A stretch of 64,000 bases of DNA, taken from positions 62,237,725-62,301,724 of the forward strand of contig NC_044282.2 of assembly GCF_004027225.2 (NCBI RefSeq), in the 5' to 3' direction. Origin of the DNA: Strigops habroptila (taxonomy: Eukaryota > Chordata > Aves > Psittaciformes > Psittacidae). The position numbers and the translations under genes were made by a program. Shown one piece after another: positions 8,846 to 21,100 of the stretch (within the stretch, counting starts at the first letter, position 1; each line of letters opens with the position of its first letter). The notes beneath the pieces were generated by a model. The model saw only the letters and a list, made by a program, of their open reading frames with translations. It ran no database searches and was not told the origin of the DNA.

Positions 8846-10765
8846 TTTTTGGGTGAAGGTTCATGCAGCATCTTCCTGCCTCTTGCCCTGCTCCCCGGGG
8901 CCCATCCCTGTGATGTCAGGGCTCAGCCCTTGCCTGCAGCCACCTTCCCCTGTGCTCCCAGCCCTTCTCCTGGCCTCAACAGCTGTTATAAACAGACATC
9001 CAGGACGGCATAAGGATTTGGGCAAACATGCTTGGTATTTCCCTCCCAAAATTCTCCCAGCCCTCAGCTATTTTCAGCTGGGGCTTTGCGGTTTGTCTGT
9101 CTGCATCCCTCCTCCCAGCCTGTCCCTGCTCTGCCAGCAAGCCCATGGGAATGTTTTACATCTGGATCCATCCCTGAAAAAGGAGCTGTGTGGCTTTTGG
9201 GGTGGAGGGAGAGGAAAACCCATCCCCAGGCGGGCTGTAAGAGGTTTAAACCTGTTCCCTCCAGCCCAGAGTTATCCCAAACTCTGGCAGTTGTCCTCTC
9301 CAGTCTGCTGGCAGGGGAGGCAGTCTCAGAAGCTGGTTTTGGAGCTGCTTTCGCCTCTGCTAATGGTATATAAAATCCAAGAGCATCATCCCTGGGCAGC
9401 CAGGAGCTGTGGCCAAACATCCACCCTGAGCCCTGCCTGGAAAATCAGGAAGGAGCTGCCAGAGCTGCCTCTCCCATGGCACCAGAAGCTGGGTTATTGG
9501 TTTTAATAGGTGTCTGCAGGCTCCTGCCAGCCCCCCTGCGCCCAGCCCCTGGCAGGGGCCTCACCTGCGTGTTTCCACCCTGCTGTAGGGGATGGAAACA
9601 CACAGATCTTGGGAATGATGTGGGGAGGGAAGGCACCTGCAAGCCCCCTTCCCTCCTTGCGTACCATGTTATCCACCTACACAGCCACAGCCGGGCATTG
9701 CTTCTGCTCCACATCCCCACCCCATGCCAGCTCCATGTCCCTCATCCTGCAGCCTAGACTGACTTTTCCAGCTCTTATCCTGACCCTGGCTGGCTGTGTC
9801 CTTGGCCCCACGGGTGCCTGCATCCCCAGTGCCCCATGCATGTGCATCCTCAGTAACCTGGGTGCATGTGCCCCTGGTTTCTTGGGGCTATGCAGCCCCA
9901 GTCCCCATGGGTGCCTGTGGCCTCAGACCCTGTGTGCACACACCTTCCATCCCGGGATGTACATGGCTTTGGGTACACACAGGCTCGGCACATTTCAGCA
10001 AGCTCTGATTGATGCCCATGCAGACTGGAGGGATGGAGATGGCCCAGGGTGACTGGTTGGGCTGGAGACATCCCATCACCTGCAGAGTGGGGACCCAGGA
10101 AACACCTGAGCCAAAGCAGATTTGGGCTTTGATTCTGGGAGGACATGGCCAGAGCAATGCAAACACCATCAGAAGAGATGCAAAGTCCCTCCCTGGTTTC
10201 CTCTGGGGCCTCGCTCCATCTCCTGGAGGGTTTATTCCCAGGAGAAATGCTCCAGCCATAAACATGAGCAATGGCAGCGGCTGCTGCCACCTAACAGCAC
10301 CCGCGGGACCGGCCCCAGCACAATGGATGGAGTCTGAGATGAAGAAATAAATCTGGCCGCAGAACAAGCTCCTCCAGGCTGTTTCTTTTCACAGCTTGAA
10401 GCTGCTTACAGTGGTCTTGGACACAGCAGGGGGAGAGGGACTGCATCCCTCGGGATGCTGCAGGGCAGGGTGCTGGCAAAACCCTGCCCAGGGTGGATGT
10501 GCAGGATGCACAGCGGCGCTATCCCACTCCTTTCACAACTCTTTGATGTGAAAAGAAAGAAGAAAATGTCTGGAAAACCTCAGGGCGAGTTTCAAACCAC
10601 GGATCCCAGCAGCAGACCCTGGGAAGAAAGGATCTCCCAAAGCCCTGGTGCTAGGGGCAGCTTTTGGAGCTCCCAGGACTGCTCGCAAAAGGCTGGGCTT
10701 ATTTTTCAAGAGATGCTTAAAGAAAAACTGAGAAACCCAACCTGGATCCATCCCGGCCAGCAGCA

Positions 10766-11090
10766 CCATGGAATGGTTTGGGTGAGAAGGGACCTTAAGA
10801 TCATCCAGTTCCAACCCCCTGCCCCGGGCAGGGACACCTTCCACCAGAGCAGGTTGCTCCAAGCCCCATCCAACCTGGCCTTGAACACTGCCAGGGATGG
10901 GGCAGCCACAGCTTCTCTGGGCAACCTGTGCCAGGGCCTCACCATCGTCACAGGGAAGAACTTCTGTCTAAGATCTCATCTCAATCTCCCCTCTGTCAGT
11001 TTAAAGCCGTTTCCCCTTGTGCTGTCCCTACAGGCCCTTGTCAAAAGCCCCTCTTCAGATTTCTTGTCAGCCCCTTTAGGCTCTAAGGCT
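10766..11090 (-). mobile_element. CR1 fragment, antisense
   Basis: Reverse-complement CR1 from an eroded 3' terminus (GAATGGTTTGGGTG) through CACAGCTTCTCTGGGCAACC to CCCTTTAGGCTC. About 325 bp, 5'-truncated. Confidence 0.9.
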
Positions 11091-11414
11091 CCAGCCTCCA
11101 GCTCCATCCAGCTGTGATGTTCTGCTCCTGACCACCTGGGTGACAGCAGCAGCACTTGTCCAGGACCTGGCCATGAGGCTGTGTGTGCAAAGCTGGTTGT
11201 GGGGCGTTCGCAAGGTGATGCACAGCTCAACCCCCCACATCTCCTGTTCTGGTATGGCTATTGCAATGGGCATACCCCCGTCCTCGCTCCACAGTCAACA
11301 GCGCAGCAGTGATGAACCTGACAGGTCCCTCCTGTCCCTCTGACCCCAGTGGGATCTCTGCAATGGCTGTGATGAGTCTCCACTGGGAAATGCCTGCTGG
11401 ATGGCGTGCAAAGG

Positions 11415-11670
11415 GTGCACACATGGGGTGCAAGGTGCAGGTACAGGGGTGAAGGCGTACATCCAGATTGCAGGATGCAGGCAGCAGAGTGCAAGGTGCA
11501 AGGTGCAGGGTGAAGAAGGGTGCAGGGTGTACACATGGGGTGCATGATGCAGGTATTGGGGTGCACCGTTCACACACACAGGGTGTGCAGGGCAAAGAAG
11601 GTTGCAGGGTGTACACATGGGGTGCATGATGCAGGTATTGGGGTGCACCGTTCACACACACAGGGGGTGC
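11415..11670. repeat. 82-bp tandem repeat, G-rich
   Basis: Two nearly identical units contain GTACACATGGGGTGCATGAT and CACCGTTCACACACA, starting at 11529 and 11611 (period 82 bp). A degenerate partial copy lies before them, from about 11415. The near identity of the two main units suggests a recent duplication. Confidence 0.88.
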
Positions 11671-12755
11671 AAGGCTCAGGCAGAGGTGACCCTGCCCCAT
11701 GCATGCAGTGGGTGGGCTGAAAAACCCACACTGCTGGTCTCCCCCTGCCCCACAGGGTTTAGGTGCAGAGGGTCAGGATTGCACCCAGCCGTGGGTCGTT
11801 GGCACCCACCAAGCTTGATAGCGCCCAGTTAAACTTCAACCCAGCCCATCCCTTGACTCTGGGATGGCTCCAGCTCTGCCTTGGGGATGCTGGGTTAATA
11901 TTTCAGCCCTGCAGGGACTGAAATCACCCCATTTGCTGGGTACTAAGGGCAAAGGTCCCTCTGGGTCCAACATGCCTTTGCATGGTTCAAGCCAGAGCTC
12001 AAACTGCAGCATCAACACCCCCAAGGGACCCAAACCCACCCCAGCAGGAGAGTGGCACAATGCGACCAGCTCCATTTGTCCCTTGGACCAAAAAACTCCT
12101 GGAAATGTGCTGTTTTCTTCTGCTTTTAATTGGCTTTTCCCTCAAAGACCACGAGACACCCATGGGTGCTGGCAGCAGGGGTGCCAAGCCGGAGGGAGGA
12201 GACAGTGGGATTTTGGCTGTGCTGAATGGTCAGGATTAAGGGACAACATCTCTCTGTTCCCATACAGGCTCCAGATCCAGCCCCGTCCTCCGCTTCTCCA
12301 GAGGTTGTTTCAGAAAGGAAGCAATTTACTTTGAAAAGAGAAAAGAGGAAAAAAGGCCCTTGGAGATAGAGAAATAAAGAATAAAAGCTTCCCATAATTA
12401 AATTTCAACTGTTTTATATTTAAACAGAGAAGAAAGGAGACCAAGAAAAGCCCCACCTGGTATCTGCCTGGCCTGAAATGATGCTCGAATAGCTCTCGAG
12501 ATCAGACACTCAAACAGCTTCACCCCTGCCTCACTTTCCCCATTGCTGTAGGGCAAGGAGCAGCTCTGGGAGCCCCGCAAGTGCAGGGAGGAGCACAACA
12601 GGCAAGGCAGAGTGGGGAAGGCTCCAGCCACAAGCCAAATGTTTGGGCAAACCCCATCTCCACATTCCTGTGCCGTCTGGGAGGCAGAGCTTTGTGTGTC
12701 CACCCCTCCAGCACTGAGGCAAGGCAGAGTGCCTGCAGTGTGGGGCGCAGTACCA

Positions 12756-12871
12756 TTTGGGAATGCACTGCTGTTTGGGAATGCACTGCTGTTTTGGAAT
12801 GCACTGCCATTTGGGAATGCACTGCAATTTGGGAATGCATTGCAGTTTGGGAATGCATTGCTGTTTGGGGG
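12756..12871. repeat. 18-bp tandem array, six copies
   Basis: The unit TTTGGGAATGCACTGCTG is repeated six times with few substitutions, plus a partial seventh. Most copies contain GGGAATGCA. On the minus strand the array stays open as a run of xAFPNx repeats, a by-product of a unit length divisible by three. Confidence 0.93.
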
Positions 12872-13176
12872 TACATCTGCCATTTCTGGTGCAGATGTGA
12901 CAGTGCAGAGAGTAGCAGCAAACGCAGGAAATCCCATCATGATCCAGCAGCTGGGCAGCTCAACACCAGGAGCTGCAGAGGTGCCAGTGAGGGTGCAGGA
13001 GAGCTTCCATCCTCATTTGGGCTGCGTCAGAGAACCCCAACCAGGCCACAGCCACCCATAACCATGTATCATCTTGGCTGTGTTGGGGTCTGCCCCGTGC
13101 CTGCCTGTGCAAACCACACACCCTGGCCAAGCAAATCCAACCAAAGCATTCGCTGGCATCATGCTCTCATGATTTA

Positions 13177-13604
13177 TCATAGAATCACAGAATGGTTTGA
13201 GCTGGAAGGGACCTTAAAGTTCATCCAGTTCCAACCCCCTGCCACAGGCAGGGACACCTTCCACTAGAGCAGGTTGCTCCAAGCCCCTGTGTCCAACCTG
13301 GCCTTGAACACTGCCAGGGATGGGGCAGCCACAGCTTCTCTGAGCACCCTGTGCCAGGCCCTCACCACCCTCAACAGGGAACAACTTCTGCCTAAAATCT
13401 CATCTCAATCTCCCCTCTGGCAGGTTAAAGCCATTCCCCCTTGTCCTGTCACTGCAGGCCCTTGAAAAAGCCCCTCTCCAGATTTGTTTTCAGCCCCTTT
13501 AGGCACTGGAAGCTGCTCTAAGGTCTCCCTGGAGCCTTCTCTTCTCCAGGCTGAACAAGCCCAGCTCTCTCAGCCTGTCTCCATAGCAGAGGTGCTCCAG
13601 TCCT
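13177..13604 (-). mobile_element. CR1 fragment, antisense, about 430 bp
   Basis: It begins with TCATAGAATCACAGAATGG and runs through the whole conserved CR1 3' region to CAGCCTGTCTCCATAGCAGA. Sequence beyond about 13604 no longer matches the pattern. Confidence 0.92.
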
Positions 13605-15059
13605 GTATTTACACCACAGGATTTACACAAGCTGACCACTGGTCTCCTGATCCCTGTGATGAACTTGGGGGATTGAATCCATCCCCAGTCTGGATGCTGC
13701 CCTTGCTCCCTGGATCCCTCCAGGACAGACCATGACATTCTCTATCCCACCAAGAGTTTCACCAATTTACAAATAAATTCACAAACAGCTCCAACACTTG
13801 GCAAAACGCAACTGTTTTCTTTTCTTTCATCCTTTGAATTATTCCCTGCTGTTCAGCTGTAATTAGCCAAACTGTGACATCCCTCCTGGATGCAGCCGGG
13901 AGCTGGCAGAGGCTGAGGCGGTGCTGGAGAGTTGCATCCCCTGCACCCCACACTGTTAATGAATAACCCCTTGAGGGGTGTTTTTTGGAGGTTTTGGTGA
14001 CCTTTGCACAGCACGTGGACCTGGAGTTCTTTCTTAGCTGGGCAGCCACAGCACTGTCTGACCCCAATCAGCTGGTCCCCTTGACGCCTATCGGGGCTTG
14101 AAGGGGTGTTGGAGGATTATTCATTAATTTGCAGCATTGCAAACCCAGCAGGGTTTAGGATGGTCAGGAGGTCAAAGAGCTTCGAAGGTAGATGGGAAGA
14201 CCCACGGCAAAAGCTGCTGGAGGTGCTGGGAGGTCCTTCACGGGCTGCACAGCTCCTGCTCTGTAATTAAGAAGCAATATCCCCTCCTTGCTTCATGATT
14301 GTGCTGCAAATGTTTGGTCCCCAAGAGCATCCATGCCCATGTGAAGGCAGCTGCCTGCAGCGGTGGTTCTTGCCCAATCGGGGCATGGAGCAGTGCTCCC
14401 GGAGGTCACCTTGCCTGTGTAGCCAGCTCAGAAAAATTGTTATCATCCCTCCATTAATGAGGGATCAGGAAGGGTTTGCTTATCACCAAAGCACAGCCAC
14501 AGAGCGCTGCAGAGCTCCTGCAAACCGCCGCTCTTTGCCCGTCCTTCAGCTGAGACCCACCACCCGGACAGATCCTGTCCCCTGCTCTGTTCCCAGTGGG
14601 ACAGCAAGGCAGATTTGGGGTGCAAGGCAAGCGTGCAAGGCGCGGAGCATCCTTCTTCCTGCAAGGCAGGGAGCAAACACCCCCAGTGCCTGTTTAACAC
14701 ATGGTGATGTGATGCAGCTTTTTCATCTCATCCCTTGCTGCCTGAAGCCCATCCCCTCTGGGTACCCTCAAACCTGGCAAGGCCTTTTCCCTATCCCCCC
14801 CTTTGCCCAGCTTGTCCGGTGCAAAGGCTGCAGGTTCAGGAGAGCTGCTCCAAGGCCAGGATCCCCAAAAGGGAAGCGGCTTCTCCCCAGACCCTTCAAT
14901 TTGCAGCATCCCTGTAGGACGCGAGACCCCAGGTTCAAATCCATGCTCTGCCAGCCAGGAGCGAAGGGCTCAGCTGCTCTCCTCCCCCAAGGAGTCAGAC
15001 AAATCCCAAGGTTATTCATTATCCTTCCAGCCTGGTGGGAAGCTCTTTGTTGACCCCCA

Positions 15060-15173
15060 GGGCAGGAACAAGATCTGCCAGCCTTGAGCCTGCCAGAATC
15101 GCCCCTCATCCCTGCTTCAGGAGCAGCCGGAGACCCACTTGCTCCAGCAGCATCTCGTGGAGAGGCCAACGGG
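15060..15173 (+). promoter_or_regulatory. GULO: Inferred GULO 5'UTR / first exon
   Basis: Sequence directly upstream of the proposed GULO start codon. The transcription start cannot be read from sequence: no convincing TATA box is seen, so the left boundary is arbitrary. It is listed because ATG at 15174 is followed immediately by a strong splice donor (GTAAGG). Confidence 0.4.
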
Positions 15174-15176
15174 ATG
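15174..15176 (+). CDS. GULO: GULO exon 1 coding part (ATG only)
   Basis: GGGATG|GTAAGG: a start codon with G at -3 and G at +4, followed at once by a near-consensus donor. Splicing to the acceptor at 16432 gives [13 protein letters not shown], the N-terminus expected for the family, and the exact total of 440 residues. It is inferred from phase, length and donor strength. Confidence 0.65.
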
Positions 15177-18100
15177 GTAAGGAAAAGCCAAGAGGGGAAT
15201 TTCTCAGGTTTTGGGGTGGGAAGGGTGGTCCAGGCAGTGTGGAACTACGTGTTGTGGTTGGGGCAATGTGGATTTGTTACCATCTTTGATATGGGTTTAA
15301 TAACCAATATTGCCATGGTGAGAAATAGGAAAAGAGAGAGGGAAGGAAAGACAACGGATTCCCTGGATAAATCAGGCCAGGTTCTGGCTGCTGAACAGGA
15401 GTGTTTTATCATAGCATGGTTTGGGTTGGAAGGGACCTTAAAGCTCATGTAGGTCCAACCACCCTGCCACGGGCAGGGACACCTTCTACTAGACCAGATT
15501 GCTCAAACCCATGGGTTTTCTGTTTCCTCCATTTTGTTCTTTGGGTTTTTCTTCCATTTTCCCTGTCTCACTCTCTCTATACATCCTGGCCCAGAGACCA
15601 GCTCCGGGTTTTAACTTGCACAGGGGATCCCGTGAGGCAGCCCCAGCCCCACATCTCCCTCGCCCCCAGGGTTCCCTGCTGCTATCTGGGCTATCTGCAA
15701 TAGTTTCCTGATGGCCCTGGCCCCGGGCAGTGTCACCTCCCTCGGCTGGGTGATGGGCCATCCACTGTCCCTGCCCTGCCCAGCCCCTAAAATCGGCCGG
15801 GGGGGTGGGGCTGGGGTTGTGGGGGAAGGTGGTGGCAGGGGGGAAGGATGCTGTAGACACCCCTGAGAGAGCCCTTCTGCACCCCTGGAGAGGTTTGGCC
15901 AGTTTTAGGTGGTTCTGCTCTTTGGGTGGGAGCTGAACCCATCACAGAGGTGGGGAGAAGCAAAATGACCTGAAGAGGGAGTCTGGGTGGGAAGGTGGAA
16001 GGCAGAAAGTTTGCTGGTGGAGAGGAGGCTGTAGGGAATTGGAGGAAGGATATCATAAGAGGTAGCAAGGGAATAAATCATCCCCTGCAGCCAAGATTGT
16101 GTTGGTTGTGTTGGGTTGTGTTGTGTTGGTGGGGCAGTACATTGGATCCAGTCCTGCCTGGGGCAGGGGGATGCACCATCTTCTCTAGGGCTTGATGGTC
16201 AACCCCACACCAGGCAGGCATTCCCACATACTGCAAAGGGAGCCTGCTCTTGCTCACATGGACACATCTCTGCTCTACAGACTCAAGGGGTTGAGATGAA
16301 CCTCTGTGTCCCTAAATAATCCTTTGGGAAACCTGGCTCTGGTACAGTGGTCTTGGCAACAAAGGATGAGCTGTGCGGAAACCCAGGGGGAGGCACTTGC
16401 TTTCTGCTGCTTTAGCTCTTTTTATGGTCCAGGTTCACGGCCAAGGAGGAGTCAAGTTCCAGAACTGGGCCAAGACCTATGGCTCCTCTCCAGAGCTGTA
16501 CTTCCAGCCCACTTCAGTGGAGGAGATCCGGGAGGTAAGGAAGGTGCTTCCAGGAGGCAACTCATTAGAAATGAAGAGGAAGAAAGTCTGGGAAGGTCTG
16601 TGATGCTCCATTATGTTCCATCAGGGAGGTCATAGATGGTGACAGCAGGAGTCCTTCCCTTAGACCTAAAAGATGCAGAAAACCAGCATGCCTGGCCCCA
16701 GTTGGACTCTGATCCTTGGACATCAGCGTCTGGTATCCTCCTGAGGTCCCCTGCCTGCCCTGGCAGCCATGATGAGCGGTGGGACTCCTGTGTCACTTTT
16801 GTCATCTCTGAGATGCCTCCGTCACCCTAGGGTGTCTCAGATGGGCATTGCCTCTTTGGAATCATAGAATGGTTTGGGTTAGCAGGAATCTTTAAAGGTC
16901 ATCTAGCCCAGCCCCAAAAGAATGATCCCAAGGGCTGTCTTAGGAGAGGTCCAGGGGTAGTTTTAGCCCCTCATGACAAGTTATCCAAGTAAATGGATGT
17001 CAACCATGGGTGAGTTTTAGCTTGGGACATCTCACAGTGCCTCTGGCATCTCCCTTAGCACATGGAGTTGAGGGTGATGTTGGATACTGTTGTCTCTGCA
17101 GATCCTGGATATGGCCAGGCAGCGGAACAAGAGGGTGAAGGTGGTGGGGGGAGGTCACTCTCCTTCAGATATCGCCTGCACCGATGACTTCATGATCCAG
17201 ATGGGGAAGATGAACAGGATCCTCAAGGTGAGACTGGCTTCTGGGAGATGGTGTGGTAGCACCTCTGTTTGTGCAGCCACCAAGGGCTGGAAGGAGTTGC
17301 ACCAACACTGCCATTCCCAGCACGGCAACTGAAAGGATGAGGAGGCTTTCCTCTCCTCACAGACAGGAGTTTTACCAAACCAGACCCTGAAATGCTGGTG
17401 CAAGACTGGGGAATGCACATTTTCCTGGTGTAAAAGGATTGGAAGCCTATGGAGCAGCTATAAAGAGCCAAAGAAGTGATGTCTTCCCTGTGTGCATTCA
17501 ACAAGAGCTTAACCTTGGCACGTTGTCCTTATCACAGCACTGATGGATGGGGAGGAGGTACCTGCAGAACCAATTCTTGTAGCTTGCTTGGTGCAAGCTT
17601 GCCAAGGTGCCTTAGGCAGACACAGCAGCCTGGCAAGGACAGGCTGGATGTTCCTGTGTCAGGTGTGGGATGTCCCCATGGGAGATTGCTCCGTTTGATG
17701 ACACTGGGAAGGAAACAGCTCTTCCTGGTTCCCATTGGATCATATCCTGAACAACTCTGGGAAAATGAGAGCTGCTGAGAGGGAGAGCTCTTCCTGCTTT
17801 GCATGCAGACCTCTGGTGTGTAGGGAAAGCAATCATGGAATCATAGAATCCCAGGTTGGAAGGAACCTCAAGAATATCTGGTCCAACCTTTCTAGGCAAA
17901 GCATGACCTAGACTAGGTAGGCCAGCATCCTGTCCAGCCAGAGCTTAAACATGTCCAACATTGGGGAGTCACCATTTCCCTGGGGAAAATACTGGGCTCC
18001 TACTGGGGCTGCAGGTTATAAAGAGTGTGAGAACTGACCCTGTACATGCATGCGTACCTGCATGTCATGTGTGCATGCACAGGTATGCCTGTACATGCCT

Positions 18101-21100
18101 GTCGTGTGTGCATACCTTCATTTGTGCATATATATGCATGTGCGTGTCTGTGTGCAGCTGAAGATGAAAAAATCCTGACCTTAGCAGTGTATTCTGAGAG
18201 CTGGATCATTACTGGTAATTAACAGCAGTAAGTAATTAAGGAACAGCTCCCTCCCTGACAGCTCTGTCTGTCAGGAGTAGGATGGAATAGCTTCTAATGA
18301 TGATAAGATCTCCTTCCACGAGGAGCTGGCTGAAGCTGGCTGGGAAGGGCAGGAGGGCAGAGCTGCAGGTAGAACTTTGCTGTGGGGTGTTTTCTCCCTC
18401 AAAACACCCAGGAGAAGTTATGGGAGAGATTACACAGCCCCGAGACTGGGGAGAGCGGGGGGGAGTGGGGTCTGGACCAGATTTGGGTTGGGTGAAGGTC
18501 TGAGAGGAGTTGCAGCTCAGGATAGGGCAAGTCTCTCACGGTACATGACTCTCCTGTCTAGATGTTATCATCGAGTACATTGGTAAGAGCAGAAGTGCTT
18601 TCCATGGGGTGTTTCTCCACTGAGATGTGTGACCTTCCCCTCTCCCATCCCATCCTTTGCAGGTAGACAAGGAGAGGCAGCAAGTGACGGTGGAAGGTGG
18701 GATCTTCCTCTCGGATCTGAACATTGAGCTGAGCAAGCATGGGCTGGCACTGGCCAAGTGAGTGGGACACATGTTTGGGGCCACCCCTGGGCATCCTCCC
18801 AGGTGTCCTGTCCCAGATCAAGTGCTGGGACATGGCAAAACAGGGATGTTTGAAGGGCTTTTACTGCAGAATAGGGGTGTTTACTTCAGGATCTGGTCTT
18901 CCACCAGGGTCCTGCAGATTGCAGGTCAGATCCCTCTGTGATGGAGTCCCTGATCCTCAGAGCAGGAGGCTGTATGAAGGGAGTCTTTATCCCCACACCA
19001 ACCCTATTATTCCCACACTAACCCTCCAACAGGATGTGGACCTGTTGGAGTGAGTCCATGCTGAGGTGTCTGTGTGGAGCTGTAAGTCCTGTTTTCTCAT
19101 GCTATGGCAGTACTGATGAACACCACAATGACCTGCTGGAGCAAGTCCAGAGGAGGCCACAAAGATGTTCCAAGGGCTGGAGCACCTCTGCTATGGAGAC
19201 AGGCTGAGAGAGCTGGGCTTGTTCAGCCTGGACAAGAGAAGGCTCCAGGGAGACCTTAGAGCAGCTTCCAGTGCCTAAAGGGGCTGACAAGAAAGCTGGA
19301 GAGGGGCTTTTGACAAGGGCCTGTACGGACAGGACAAGGAGGAATGGCTTTAACCTGACAGAGGGGAGATGAAGATTGAGATAATAGGAAGAAGTTCTTC
19401 CCCGTAAGGGTGGTGAGAATGAAAACTCTGCACTGGCCCTAAGAAGATGAGAGCACCCTTCCTAGGTATGTCTTACATGGGGCAGAGGCTGACAGTAGGC
19501 AGCTCAGGGCAGAGGAGGCTGATGGCAGACTAGGCGAGAAGTGAGTTTTTGATGGCAAAGGACAATTAGCCACTGGAATATCTTAGTGGGAGGTATGGGA
19601 GAATTTTTTCTCTGCATTGCTTTGGGATGTCTGGTGTCCCCAGAAGAAGAGGTGGAAGTGATCTTTTATACTTCTACCATTTCCATGTGCCTGCATGTTT
19701 GGAGGAATGGATCTAGGTGTCCATCCAGATCTTATGCCTCTGGATGCTGCTTCCAGCCCTGCTCCACAGTGATGTTTCTGGGGTAAACCCAGGCTCCTCC
19801 CTGTTTCTTCTGAATGCGTATGGGAGGGATGTCTCCACCCCAGTGAGTCACTCCAGGCTGATGGGGAGAGACGGGAACTTGTGAGATTGGACACAGCTGA
19901 GTTGACCTTAGTGATCTGCCTCTTCCTCTCCATGGCCTCCAGCAGCATCCTGATAGATATGTCCTATGGAGACACGCACACATGGCCAACAAACCCACCC
20001 ATTGCTGCAGGGTACCCTGAAGGCTGGAAGACCCTGCTTATTGGGGTAGGGGGACATTTCCTCTGGGGCTTCTGTGTAGGGTCTGCACATGGTGCAACGC
20101 CATGGTGTGGTATGCCCCACACTGTGCCCCGTGCACTGAGGTCCTCACCCAGCCCCTTCATCTGCCCACAGTTTAGGAGCTGTTTCAGAGGTGGCAGCAG
20201 CTGGTGTCATCGGGACGGGGACACACAACACTGGGATCAAGCACGGCATCCTCCCCACCCAGGTGAGACATGAGTTGGGAGCATGTTGATGCACGGACAT
20301 TAGCATCACCCAGTCTGGGTCTGGTGGGGTCCTGTCCCCCTGGGCATGGAGTTGTTACAGGGAACCCAAAGTCCCCCACAAAGAGTGGGACCTCCTCATC
20401 TGTCATCCAAAACATAATCCAGCTCAAAACTCTTTTGTTCCTGTGCTTTATGGTCTTCTAATCTGATGAATAAACTCTGTACCAAGGGAAAAGAAGTTCT
20501 GGTATTGGAGCTCCCCAAAACCAAATCTCTGCAGGGCCCAGGTCTGTTTTCAACTAGATATGTATAAAAATCTTCCACTCATAGATCCCGTATGGCAATT
20601 CCACTGATGGTTACGGAGAAATGAAGTAATTCAGGGGAGTTCCACTTCTTTATTTGATGGCTTCTCCAATGTACTTCAGAGAGAGAAGGATCCTTTAATG
20701 TCACTGTATGAAAAGCAGCAGGAAATGGGCTGGGGGAGCCAAGCTCAGCAGAAAACACCTTGTGATGACAGTCATGGTATGGGTGTCTCCTTGCTTGGCC
20801 CCCAGCCCTAAGTTTTGGGGTGAATGCAGGGTCTCGGCATGGAGATGGGACACACTGAACCCTTGCTGAAGCTTCGCTCCCCTCTTGCAGGTTGTAGCAC
20901 TCACCCTCCTGACAGCCTCAGGGGAGATCCTAGAGTGTTCAGAGTCCATCAACGTGGACATCTTCCAGGCTGCCCGCCTGCACCTTGGCTGCTTGGGCGT
21001 TGTGCTCACAGTCACCTTCCAGTGTGTGCCCCAGTTCCACCTGCACGAGGTGACCTTCCCCTCCACCCTCACCGAGGTATGATGCGGGTGAGGCTTTTAA

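Larger units (their letters stand above)
8846..15060. other. EPHX2-GULO intergenic region
   Basis: About 6.2 kb between the EPHX2 poly(A) signal and the inferred GULO first exon. It holds two CR1 copies, an 82-bp tandem repeat and an 18-bp array, listed separately. No open frame shows flanking splice sites together with family similarity, and I see no RNA gene. Open frames in GC-rich stretches are short and unsupported. Confidence 0.7.

Noticed and set aside
12398-12940. Minus-strand frame with repeated Asn-Ala-Phe-Pro units
   Set aside because: The repeat is the 18-bp DNA array read in a frame divisible by three; nothing outside the array looks protein-like.
16424-16432. ATG at 16424 as the GULO start (MVQVHG)
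   Set aside because: It sits in the pyrimidine tract/AG acceptor and gives 442 residues with a non-family extension; ATG at 15174 spliced in gives 440. Not fully excluded without RNA data.
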